DNA from: JBOHCT01 sp050699055
GTDB lineage: Bacteria > Actinomycetota > Actinomycetes > Streptosporangiales > JBOHCT01
NCBI GenBank assembly: GCA_050699055.1
Contig: JBOHCT010000234.1
Location: 1-5,425 of the forward strand
Reading direction: 5' to 3'
Length of the DNA stretch: 5,425 bases
Shown here: positions 1 to 5,425 of the stretch, one piece after another
Numbering within the stretch: position 1 is the first letter of the stretch
Layout: the number at the start of each line of letters is the position of its first letter
Notes under the pieces: model-generated
What the model was told of the DNA's origin: nothing
Seen by the model: only the letters and a program-made list of their open reading frames with translations
Database searches by the model: none
Program-made: the position numbers and the translations under genes

Positions 1-1044
1 CGGCGCGACGAGCGGCATCGTCGGGCTCACCAGCAGGTCGCACTGGGTGAACGCCTGCGCCAGGTCGTCGCGGATCAGGCCCTGCGCCGCCTCCGCGTCC
101 TCCCAGGACGAGGTCTCGCGCAGCTCGCGACCCCGGGTGAGGCGGTACACCGCCTCGGGCCCGAGGCCGGGAGTGAGCGCGTGGCTCTCGAGCACCGCCA
201 GGGCCTCGACCGACGACAGGGTGAAGTACGTGGCGAGCGCGTGACCGGTGCGCGGCAACGAGACCGGGACGAGGTCGGCGCCGAGCTCGGACAGCACCGT
301 GCAGGCGTGCTCGAAGCGCCGTACCACCTCGGCCGCGTTGCGGTCGCCGGACATCTGCGTGATCACGCCCACGGTCCGGCCCCGAAGGCCGGGCCGGTTG
401 CGCCCGTCCCGTGCGGCGTCGGCCATCGCCGTGCCGGTGCCGGCGATCACGTCGTGCAGCCACGCGGCGCCGGCCACGTCGGGGGCGAGCGGGCCGACGA
501 CGTCCAGGGTCGGTGCGAACGGGACGACGCCGTCGACGCTCGCCGAGCCGTGGGTGGGCTTGACGCCGACGACGCCGCACTGGGACGCGGGTTCGCGGAT
601 CGACCCGCCGGTGTCGGTGCCGAGGGCCAGGACCCCGTACGCCGCGACGGCGGCGGCCGACCCGCCGCTCGATCCTCCCGGGCTGCGTGCGAGGTCCCAC
701 GGGTTGCGGGTGGGCCCCCAGGCCGAGCTCTCGGTGGACGCGCCCATCGCGAACTCGTCCATGTTCGTGGTGCCGAGCACGACCGCGCCGGCCTGCCGCA
801 GCAGGCCCACGACCTCGGCGTCGCGGGCCGCCGGTGGTTCCTCGCGCCGGGTCGCCGAGCCGCACCCCCAAGGGGCGCCGCTTACGGCGATGTTGTCCTT
901 GACCACCACGACCGGGCCGTCCTGTGGCGCGGTGCGGGCCTCGATCGTCGCGGACGCGGCGTCGTCGACGTGCACCATCGAGTTGATCGCCGGCTCGTGC
1001 GTGAGCAGGCGGTGCAGCACGTCGTCGCGCGTACTGTCCGACAC
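1..1044 (-). CDS. Amidase-signature family enzyme, GatA-like, C-terminus cut by the window edge
   Basis: This is the first 348 residues of an amidase-signature (AS) hydrolase, a family that cleaves C-N amide bonds with a Ser-cisSer-Lys triad. All three can be seen: Lys49 in VVVKDNI, the Gly/Ser-rich motif SPGGSSGGSAAA at 121-132 holding the cis-Ser, and the nucleophile Ser148 in GTDTGGSIREPA. Residues 94-115 (NMDEFAMG...GPTRNPW) and 158-187 also read like GatA of the tRNA amidotransferase. It differs from GatA in three ways: the N-terminus before Lys49 is about 30 residues shorter than usual, one residue is missing between the cis-Ser motif and Ser148, and the GatA aromatic motif (YYDAYY) is replaced by SSWEDAEA at 312-319. 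No gatC or gatB is adjacent. The GTG at 1044 is the first usable start after the in-frame asnB stop, and no clear Shine-Dalgarno precedes it, so translation is probably coupled to asnB. The family is sure. The substrate is unknown; ammonia supply, or release of an amide near AsnB, is only inference. Confidence 0.88.
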   Translation of the reverse strand, partial: MSDSTRDDVLHRLLTHEPAINSMVHVDDAASATIEARTAPQDGPVVVVKDNIAVSGAPWGCGSATRREEPPAARDAEVVGLLRQAGAVVLGTTNMDEFAMGASTESSAWGPTRNPWDLARSPGGSSGGSAAAVAAYGVLALGTDTGGSIREPASQCGVVGVKPTHGSASVDGVVPFAPTLDVVGPLAPDVAGAAWLHDVIAGTGTAMADAARDGRNRPGLRGRTVGVITQMSGDRNAAEVVRRFEHACTVLSELGADLVPVSLPRTGHALATYFTLSSVEALAVLESHALTPGLGPEAVYRLTRGRELRETSSWEDAEAAQGLIRDDLAQAFTQCDLLVSPTMPLVAP

Positions 1045-1050
1045 CGGCGA

Positions 1051-2553
1051 TCAGGCCGTCGCGAAGCGGCCGAGGAGCCCCGGACGGACACCGTCGAGGT
1101 GGTCGGCGAACATCCGCTGGTACGCCAGCTCCTCGCGGCTGCGGGGCGCGGGGAGGCCGGACACGCGCACCGCCCGCCAGTCCCTGTCGGGGGCGAGCGC
1201 GGCGGCACGCTCGGCCATCACGTCGGCGGTGCCGCTGCCGTCGCCGAACTGCTCCTTCGGCCGCCACAGCAGGTCGTGCGGGAGCCACCCCTCGAACGCC
1301 TCGCGCAGGATCGCCTTCTCCTGTCCGTGCTCGCCGGGCAGCTTCCAGGCGACCGGCATGCGCTGGGCGAGGTGCACCAGGTCGCGGTCGAGGAACGGGA
1401 CCCGCGCCTCGAGCCCGTGCGACATCGTGACCCGGTCGCAGCGCTGCAGGTTCAGGTTGTGCAGGCCCTCGAGGCCGCGCAGGAGCTCGTCCCGCAGCTC
1501 GGAGTGGTCGTCGATCGCCCGCAGGTGGTCGTACCCCGCGAACAGCTCGTCGGCGCCCTCACCGGTGAGCACCACCTTGACCGTCTCCGACGTCGTTTCG
1601 GCCAGCAGGTAGTTCGGCACGGCGCTGCGGACGAGCGACGGTTCGTAGGACTCCATCCGCGCGACCACGCGGGGGAGGACCTCGACGACGTCGTCGGCGG
1701 TGTACACCCGCTCGTGGTGCCGCAGTCCCAGGTGCGCGGCCACCCGCCGTGCCGCGAGGAGGTCGCTGCTGCCCTCGGTGCCGGCCGCGAAGGAGTGCAC
1801 GGGGCCCCACGCGGGGTCGGCGTGACGCGCCATCACGGCCGCGACGAGGCTGGAGTCCAGGCCGCCGGAGAGGAAGACCCCGACGGGTACGTCGGCCATC
1901 ATCCTGCGGCGGACCGCGTCGACGACCGTGTCGCGGACGCGGCGGACCGTCGCGGCGCGGTCGGTCAGCTCGGGCGCGGGGGTGTGCAGGGCGCGGAAGC
2001 GTACGAGACCTCCGTCCGGGGTCCACGCGTGCCCGGGCGGGAACTCCTCGACGTGGGTGCGCGTGTCCGGGTCGAACGCGCCGAGCTCGGACGCGAAGTA
2101 CGTCACGGTTCCGACGTGCGCCCAGTACAGCGGCTTGACGCCGAGGGGGTCGCGCGCGGCCAGGAAGGTCCCGTCGTCGTGTGCGACGACGAACGCGAAC
2201 ATGCCGCGCAGGTGGCCGACGGCCTCGATGCCGCCGGTCAGGACGATCGCCAGGATCGCCTCGCTGTCGGACTCGGTCCGGAAGGAGTGCGGAACCTCGT
2301 CGCGGACCTCCTCGTGGTTGTAGACCTCACCGTTGGCGACCACCCAGTGGCCGGAGGCCGAGCCGAGCGGCTGGTCCCCTCCCTCGACGTCGACGATCGA
2401 CAACCTGGTGTGCCCGAGCCAGGTCGGCCCGACCTGCCGCGTCCCGGAGCCGTCGGGCCCGCGGTGCCGGAGCCGCTCGAGCATGCGCCCGCCCTGCGTC
2501 GCGTGACGCGCGGGGCCTGCGGACGGGTCGTGGATGGCGACGATGCCGCACAC
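1051..2553 (-). CDS. asnB: Asparagine synthetase B, glutamine-hydrolysing
   Basis: This cytoplasmic enzyme makes asparagine from aspartate, ATP and glutamine-derived ammonia. The 500-residue protein has both expected domains. The N-terminal class II glutaminase starts MCGIVAI, so Cys2 becomes the catalytic N-terminal nucleophile once Met is removed; its glutamine-pocket residues appear as R50 (RLSIVD), N74 and E76 (NGEVYN) and D96. The C-terminal synthetase domain has the PP-loop SGGLDSS at 229-235, GEGADELFAGY at 331-341, GLEARVPFLD at 380-389 and the KEQFGDG segment at 433-439. It follows the E. coli AsnB pattern throughout but is somewhat shorter than that 554-residue enzyme, mainly at the C-terminus. 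The GTG start is fixed by the need for Cys2 and by AGGAGG six bases upstream. It is transcribed away from ftsE, and an amidase follows within six bases. All visible catalytic residues are intact, so it should be active. Confidence 0.96.
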   Translation of the reverse strand: MCGIVAIHDPSAGPARHATQGGRMLERLRHRGPDGSGTRQVGPTWLGHTRLSIVDVEGGDQPLGSASGHWVVANGEVYNHEEVRDEVPHSFRTESDSEAILAIVLTGGIEAVGHLRGMFAFVVAHDDGTFLAARDPLGVKPLYWAHVGTVTYFASELGAFDPDTRTHVEEFPPGHAWTPDGGLVRFRALHTPAPELTDRAATVRRVRDTVVDAVRRRMMADVPVGVFLSGGLDSSLVAAVMARHADPAWGPVHSFAAGTEGSSDLLAARRVAAHLGLRHHERVYTADDVVEVLPRVVARMESYEPSLVRSAVPNYLLAETTSETVKVVLTGEGADELFAGYDHLRAIDDHSELRDELLRGLEGLHNLNLQRCDRVTMSHGLEARVPFLDRDLVHLAQRMPVAWKLPGEHGQEKAILREAFEGWLPHDLLWRPKEQFGDGSGTADVMAERAAALAPDRDWRAVRVSGLPAPRSREELAYQRMFADHLDGVRPGLLGRFATA

Positions 2554-2559
2554 GGGTTG

Positions 2560-2565
2560 CCTCCT
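2560..2565 (-). promoter_or_regulatory. Shine-Dalgarno of asnB
   Basis: AGGAGG on the minus strand lies six bases before the asnB GTG at 2553. It is the strongest ribosome binding site in the window, and it fixes the GTG start that places Cys2 at the N-terminus. Confidence 0.85.
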
Positions 2566-2589
2566 GTCGGGGTTGGGCCGATGTCGATC

Positions 2590-2595
2590 AGGCTA
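2590..2595 (-). promoter_or_regulatory. Possible -10 hexamer for asnB
   Basis: TAGCCT on the minus strand fits the loose actinobacterial -10 form (TANNNT). It would give a leader of roughly 30 bases before the asnB start, with the Shine-Dalgarno inside it. I see no convincing -35 hexamer at 16-18 bases upstream, so this is a weak call resting on position. Confidence 0.25.
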
Positions 2596-2653
2596 CCGGT
2601 GTGAGCGAGGGCACGCCGGGCGCGCCGTTCGCGGCATCCTCGCGCGGGGCACG

Positions 2654-2659
2654 TAGACT
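2654..2659 (+). promoter_or_regulatory. Possible -10 hexamer for the ftsE operon
   Basis: TAGACT fits the TANNNT form and lies in the divergent intergenic region upstream of ftsE. Transcription would start near 2666, leaving a leader of about 60 bases that contains the 16-base palindrome. The bases 17 upstream (GCGGCA) do not resemble a -35 box, so support is thin. Confidence 0.28.
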
Positions 2660-2674
2660 CGGTCGTTGGTCGGG

Positions 2675-2690
2675 CCCGCGGCGCCGCGGG
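2675..2690. repeat. Perfect 16-base palindrome upstream of ftsE
   Basis: CCCGCGGCGCCGCGGG is identical to its own reverse complement. It sits 38 bases before the ftsE start, in the only sizeable non-coding stretch of the window, and could be an operator for a dimeric regulator or a short hairpin in the ftsE leader. In DNA this rich in G and C a palindrome of this size can arise by chance, so function is unproven. Confidence 0.45.
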
Positions 2691-2728
2691 ACCATCCCCC
2701 TGTCTCCTACTCCCGGCCTCGAGTGCCA

Positions 2729-3418
2729 GTGATCCGATTCGAGAACGTCACCAAGTCGTACCCGGGCCAACAGCGCCCGGCTCTCGACACGCTCAGTACC
2801 GAGATCGAGAAGGGCGAGTTCGTCTTCATCGTCGGGGCCTCGGGCTCGGGCAAGTCGACCTTCCTTCGCCTGATCCTGCGTGAGGCCAGGCCCACCTCGG
2901 GGCGGGTGTACGTCGCCGGCAAGGAGATCAACCGGCTCGCGAACTGGAAGGTCCCCAAGCTGCGCCGTGACGTCGGCACCGTCTTCCAGGACTTCCGGCT
3001 GCTGCCGAACAAGAACGTCAGCGAGAACGTCGCCTTCGCGCTGCAGGTGATCGGCAAGTCTCGTACCGAGATCAACCGGGTCGTGCCCGAGACGCTCGAG
3101 CTGGTCGGGCTGGACGGCAAGGGGCACCGGATGCCCGACGAGCTGTCCGGGGGTGAGCAGCAGCGGGTCGCGATCGCTCGCGCCTTCGTCAACCGGCCGA
3201 TGATCCTGATCGCCGACGAGCCCACCGGAAACCTGGACCCCGCGACCTCCGTGGGCATCATGAAGCTGCTCGACCGGATCAACCGGACCGACACGACCGT
3301 CCTCATGGCCACACACGACGCCGGCATCGTCGACCAGATGCGCAAGCGCGTGATCGAGCTTGACATGGGCAAGCTCGTCCGCGACCAGTCGCGCGGCGTC
3401 TACGGCTACCAGAACTGA
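2729..3418 (+). CDS. ftsE: Cell division ABC transporter ATP-binding protein FtsE
   Basis: FtsE is the cytoplasmic ATPase of FtsEX, which does not pump a substrate but turns ATP hydrolysis into a shape change that activates cell-wall hydrolases outside. The ABC motifs are complete: Walker A GASGSGKST (36-44), Q-loop Gln87 in FQDFRLL, signature LSGGEQQR (139-146), Walker B ILIADEP (159-165) with Asp163 and Glu164, the D-loop in GNLDP, and His196 in ATHD. The tail RGVYGYQN is close to the mycobacterial FtsE ending, and 229 residues matches that family. The GTG at 2729 gives the usual MIRFENVTKSYP start; a GTG two codons upstream (2723) is equally open, and a TTG at 2666 would add 21 unconserved residues. 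No Shine-Dalgarno is visible: the preceding 30 bases are pyrimidine-rich. ftsX follows after 16 bases. The product is certain; the exact start is less so. Confidence 0.96.
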   Translation: MIRFENVTKSYPGQQRPALDTLSTEIEKGEFVFIVGASGSGKSTFLRLILREARPTSGRVYVAGKEINRLANWKVPKLRRDVGTVFQDFRLLPNKNVSENVAFALQVIGKSRTEINRVVPETLELVGLDGKGHRMPDELSGGEQQRVAIARAFVNRPMILIADEPTGNLDPATSVGIMKLLDRINRTDTTVLMATHDAGIVDQMRKRVIELDMGKLVRDQSRGVYGYQN

Positions 3419-3434
3419 AACCGGGACTTCTTTG

Positions 3435-4355
3435 ATGGCATTTCGCAACATCCTCTCCGAGCTCGGCACGGGCCTGCGGCGCAACTCCTCGATGACCGTC
3501 TCGCTCGTCGTCACGATGACGGTCTCGCTGCTGCTGGCCTCGCTGGGTCTGCTGATCCAGAGCCAGGCCGACCGAACCGAGAAGTACTTCGGCGACCGGC
3601 TCCAGCTCCAGGTGAACATGTGCACGAAGAACTCACCGGGCGGGAAGTGCCTGGGGGGCAAGGCCACCGACGAGCAGCAGGCCGCCGTCGAGGACGCGCT
3701 CAACTCCAACCCGCAGGTAAAGTCGTTCACGACCAAGACTCCCGAGGAGAACTACGAGCAGGCCAAGGAGTTCCTCGGTCAGACCGAGACCGGACGCAAG
3801 CAGCTCAAGGCGCTCGGACCCAAGTCGTTCCAGGTGTCGTACATGGTGACGCTGAAGAACCCGCAGGAGTTCGACGGCGTCGTCAGCCAGGTGTCCGGCA
3901 TGGACGGCGTGAACAACGTCAAGAGCCTGCGGGACCTGCTCAAACCCCTGTTCGAGGCCCTGAGCAAGCTGAGGTGGGCGTCCCTGGGCACCTCGCTGCT
4001 GCTGATCATCGCCGCGGTCCTGCAGGTGTCGAACACGATCCGGATGACCGCGTACGCGCGACGCCGCGAGATCGGCATCATGCGTCTGGTCGGCGCGTCG
4101 AGCTGGCACATCCAGATGCCGTTCATCCTGGAGTCCCTCGTCGCGGCGGTGATCTCCGCCGTGCTGGCGTGCGCGGGGCTCGCCGGGTTCATGCAGTTCG
4201 TCGTGTACGGGTTCCTCAGACCGAGGCTGGGGCAGATCACGACCTGGGTGCGATGGCAGGAGGCGTTCGGCGTCGGGGTCTATACCTCGATCCTGGCCCT
4301 CCTGCTCGCGTTGATTCCGACACTCGTGATGACACGGAAATACCTCAAAGTGTGA
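3435..4355 (+). CDS. ftsX: Cell division permease-like protein FtsX
   Basis: FtsX is the membrane half of FtsEX and passes the FtsE signal to a hydrolase outside the membrane. The 306-residue protein has the family layout: a short cytoplasmic N-terminus, a first membrane helix at about 20-41, a large extracellular loop at about 42-180, then helices near 182-202, 232-257 and 276-298. The stretch YARRREIGIMRLVGAS (207-222), between helices 2 and 3, is the conserved cytoplasmic segment of the FtsX/MacB superfamily. Cys63 and Cys72 are the only cysteines in the external loop and lie nine residues apart, as in the cysteine pair I recall from the mycobacterial FtsX loop, so a disulfide is likely. 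The ATG at 3435 is preceded by GGGA about eight bases upstream, and the ORF can extend upstream only by overlapping ftsE. It is co-transcribed with ftsE. Confidence 0.96.
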   Translation: MAFRNILSELGTGLRRNSSMTVSLVVTMTVSLLLASLGLLIQSQADRTEKYFGDRLQLQVNMCTKNSPGGKCLGGKATDEQQAAVEDALNSNPQVKSFTTKTPEENYEQAKEFLGQTETGRKQLKALGPKSFQVSYMVTLKNPQEFDGVVSQVSGMDGVNNVKSLRDLLKPLFEALSKLRWASLGTSLLLIIAAVLQVSNTIRMTAYARRREIGIMRLVGASSWHIQMPFILESLVAAVISAVLACAGLAGFMQFVVYGFLRPRLGQITTWVRWQEAFGVGVYTSILALLLALIPTLVMTRKYLKV

Positions 4356-4359
4356 GCAG

Positions 4360-4390
4360 TGTGGGTTAGCGTCATACGACGCAACCTATA
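4360..4390 (+). promoter_or_regulatory. Stem-loop between ftsX and the coiled-coil hydrolase gene
   Basis: GCGTC (4369-4373) and GACGC (4378-4382) pair around the loop ATAC. After one bulged A at 4368, GGTT (4364-4367) pairs with AACC (4383-4386). In RNA the stem can extend down to 4360/4390 through two A-U and two G-U pairs, for about 13 pairs in all. It fills most of the 49-base gap and ends two bases before the GAAGG ribosome binding site. No U-tract follows, so it is not a classical terminator; a partial attenuator, mRNA-end stabiliser or processing site is possible. Confidence 0.5.
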
Positions 4391-4392
4391 GC

Positions 4393-4397
4393 GAAGG
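4393..4397 (+). promoter_or_regulatory. Shine-Dalgarno of the coiled-coil hydrolase gene
   Basis: GAAGG lies seven bases before the GTG at 4405 and supports that start over the in-frame GTG at 4477, which has no comparable site. Confidence 0.6.
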
Positions 4398-4404
4398 CAT
4401 CACT

Positions 4405-5425
4405 GTGGCTCGACACTTCCCCCTCGGTCGTCCACGGTGCCCCCAGCGGGCCACGAACTCGGCCGCTGCGAGCACTGTGCAGGTCCGCCCTCGACGACGC
4501 CTACGCGCACTCCTCGCCGTGGTGCTCGCCCTGTCACTGTCGTGCGCGATGACGAGCCCGTCCAGCGCCGACGACAAGGACGGCCTGAAGCACAAGAAGC
4601 ACAAGGTGCAGGGCAGGATCAACGGCGCGCAGTCGGATCTGGACCAGTCGAGCTCGCGGTTGACCAAGGCCGCGCACGCGCTCAAGCACGCGGAGGGCAA
4701 GCTGAGCACGGCCAAGGGCGTGCTGACGAAGACCCGCGGCCAGCTGGCTGCCGCGCGGGCCAGGGACGCGCAGATGCAGGCCAAGCTGGTCGAGGCGCAG
4801 AACACGCTCACGAAGGCGAAGGCGTCGCTGAAGACCGGGAAGAAGGACCTGCGCAAGTCCAAGCGGCGCGTCCGCCGGTTCACGCTCGAGCGGTTGCAGA
4901 ACGGCGACCCCGGTTTGCGTGCGTTCGGGGACCTGATGGACGGCGCGGACCCGATGGAGTTCAGCGAGCAGATGAGCATCAACGACTCGATCGGCGACGC
5001 GCAGCTCGCGAACATGGAGGAGTTCGACGCGTCCAAGGTGATGCTCGAGCTCAACAAGGAGAAGGTGACCAGGCTCCGCGACGAGGTCGCCAGACAGCGT
5101 GCGGCGGCGGCGGAGAACCTCGAGCGCCAGAAGAAGCTCGAGGCCGCCGCTGAGAAGCAGACCGCGAAGGTCGCCGTACTCGTCGACAACACTGCCGCCG
5201 CGAAGAGTGAGGCGGCCTCGGCGAAGGCGGAGGACCTGGCGCACCTGAACGAGCTGGAGTCCGAGCGGAACCGGATCGGCAAGAAGCTCAAGGCGATCGC
5301 CGCCCGCGAGGCGGCCAAAGCGCGCAAGCGCCATCGCGCGGCCGCTTCCTCCGGCGGTGGCGGTGGCGGAAGCAGTAGCGGCGGTGGCGGCGGTGGCGGC
5401 GGCGGTGGCGGGGTGTTCTCGTACC
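4405..5425 (+). CDS. Secreted coiled-coil murein hydrolase or activator (EnvC/PcsB-like), probably M23, C-terminus cut by the window edge
   Basis: The first 340 residues of an exported cell-wall protein are present. A Sec-type signal has a basic region RPRRRLR (28-34), a hydrophobic core (35-49) and a likely cut after SSA at 53-55. Residues 66-160 and 215-310 are rich in Lys, Glu, Ala and Leu in heptad-like spacing: two arms of an antiparallel coiled coil. Between them, about 158-215 (LERLQNGDPGL..., FGDLMDGADPMEF) resembles the helical tip of EnvC, PcsB and CwlO, which carries or borders their FtsX-contact region. A Gly6-Ser3-Gly11 linker (317-336) follows, then VFSY, the usual entry to an M23 (LytM) domain, but the catalytic domain itself is outside the window. 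NlpC/P60, as in mycobacterial RipC, is the main alternative. Placement 49 bases after ftsX makes it the natural partner of FtsEX. The n-region of about 34 residues is long; a start at 4477 would give a more ordinary signal. Confidence 0.82.
   Translation, partial: MARHFPLGRPRCPQRATNSAAASTVQVRPRRRLRALLAVVLALSLSCAMTSPSSADDKDGLKHKKHKVQGRINGAQSDLDQSSSRLTKAAHALKHAEGKLSTAKGVLTKTRGQLAAARARDAQMQAKLVEAQNTLTKAKASLKTGKKDLRKSKRRVRRFTLERLQNGDPGLRAFGDLMDGADPMEFSEQMSINDSIGDAQLANMEEFDASKVMLELNKEKVTRLRDEVARQRAAAAENLERQKKLEAAAEKQTAKVAVLVDNTAAAKSEAASAKAEDLAHLNELESERNRIGKKLKAIAAREAAKARKRHRAAASSGGGGGGSSSGGGGGGGGGGGVFSY

Noticed and set aside
1..1044. Calling the amidase gatA
   Set aside because: There is no gatC/gatB beside it, a short N-terminus, and the GatA glutamine-pocket motif is absent.
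181..2604. An 807-codon open frame on the plus strand across the amidase and asnB
   Set aside because: It is antisense to two genes with clear catalytic motifs. The product is Arg/Gly/Val-rich with no recognisable domain, as expected from codon bias in GC-rich DNA.
2666..2728. Upstream TTG start for FtsE adding 21 residues
   Set aside because: The extra residues (Pro/Arg-rich) do not resemble any FtsE N-terminus, whereas GTG at 2729 gives the family start and length.
2588..3736. A 382-codon minus-strand frame over ftsE and the start of ftsX
   Set aside because: It is antisense to complete ABC motifs of FtsE, and its product has no conserved feature.
4364..4390. Intrinsic terminator after ftsX
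   Set aside because: The stem is real but no run of T follows, and the next gene starts at once on the same strand.
4520..4552. Lipoprotein signal at Cys47 of the coiled-coil protein
   Set aside because: The residues before the Cys are S-L-S, which lack the Leu at -3 and the small residue at -2 of a lipobox. A Sec cleavage site follows at SSA.
4386..5334. Long open frames (266 and 313 codons) on the minus strand over the coiled-coil gene
   Set aside because: They are shadows of the repetitive Lys/Glu/Ala codons of the real gene. The low-complexity Ser/Leu or Leu/Arg products have no family signature.

Overview
The window is high-GC DNA with GTG used as a start in at least four of five genes, and with FtsE/FtsX proteins that read like those of Actinobacteria. 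A Propionibacteriales or Nocardioides-type host is my best guess from the style of the proteins; this is inference, not proof. There are five protein-coding genes in two divergent blocks. No tRNA, rRNA, CRISPR array, transposase or phage gene was seen.

Left block, minus strand (about 2553 down to 1): a complete glutamine-hydrolysing asparagine synthetase (asnB, 500 aa) is followed six bases after its stop codon, in the same reading frame, by an amidase-signature protein that runs off the left edge. The pair is almost certainly co-transcribed. Both are amide-nitrogen enzymes, but the amidase lacks the local residues expected of a true GatA, so its substrate is open.

Middle (2554-2728): a divergent intergenic region of 175 bases carries a strong Shine-Dalgarno for asnB, weak -10-like hexamers on both strands and a perfect 16-base palindrome. 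There is no recognisable ribosome binding site before ftsE.

Right block, plus strand (2729 to the end): ftsE (ABC ATPase, 229 aa), then ftsX (four-helix membrane partner, 306 aa), then a secreted coiled-coil protein of the EnvC/PcsB/CwlO kind, cut by the right edge just after a polyglycine linker and most likely ending in an M23 (LytM) peptidase domain. The reading is a self-contained cell-wall hydrolysis module: FtsE uses ATP in the cytoplasm, FtsX carries the signal across the membrane, and the coiled-coil protein is the hydrolase or activator that is switched on outside. A stem-loop sits in the short gap between ftsX and this last gene.

I see no clearly new system. The points most worth a second look are the same-frame asnB-amidase junction, the divergent pair of the amidase from GatA, the ftsX-hydrolase hairpin, and the genetic linkage of the hydrolase to ftsEX.
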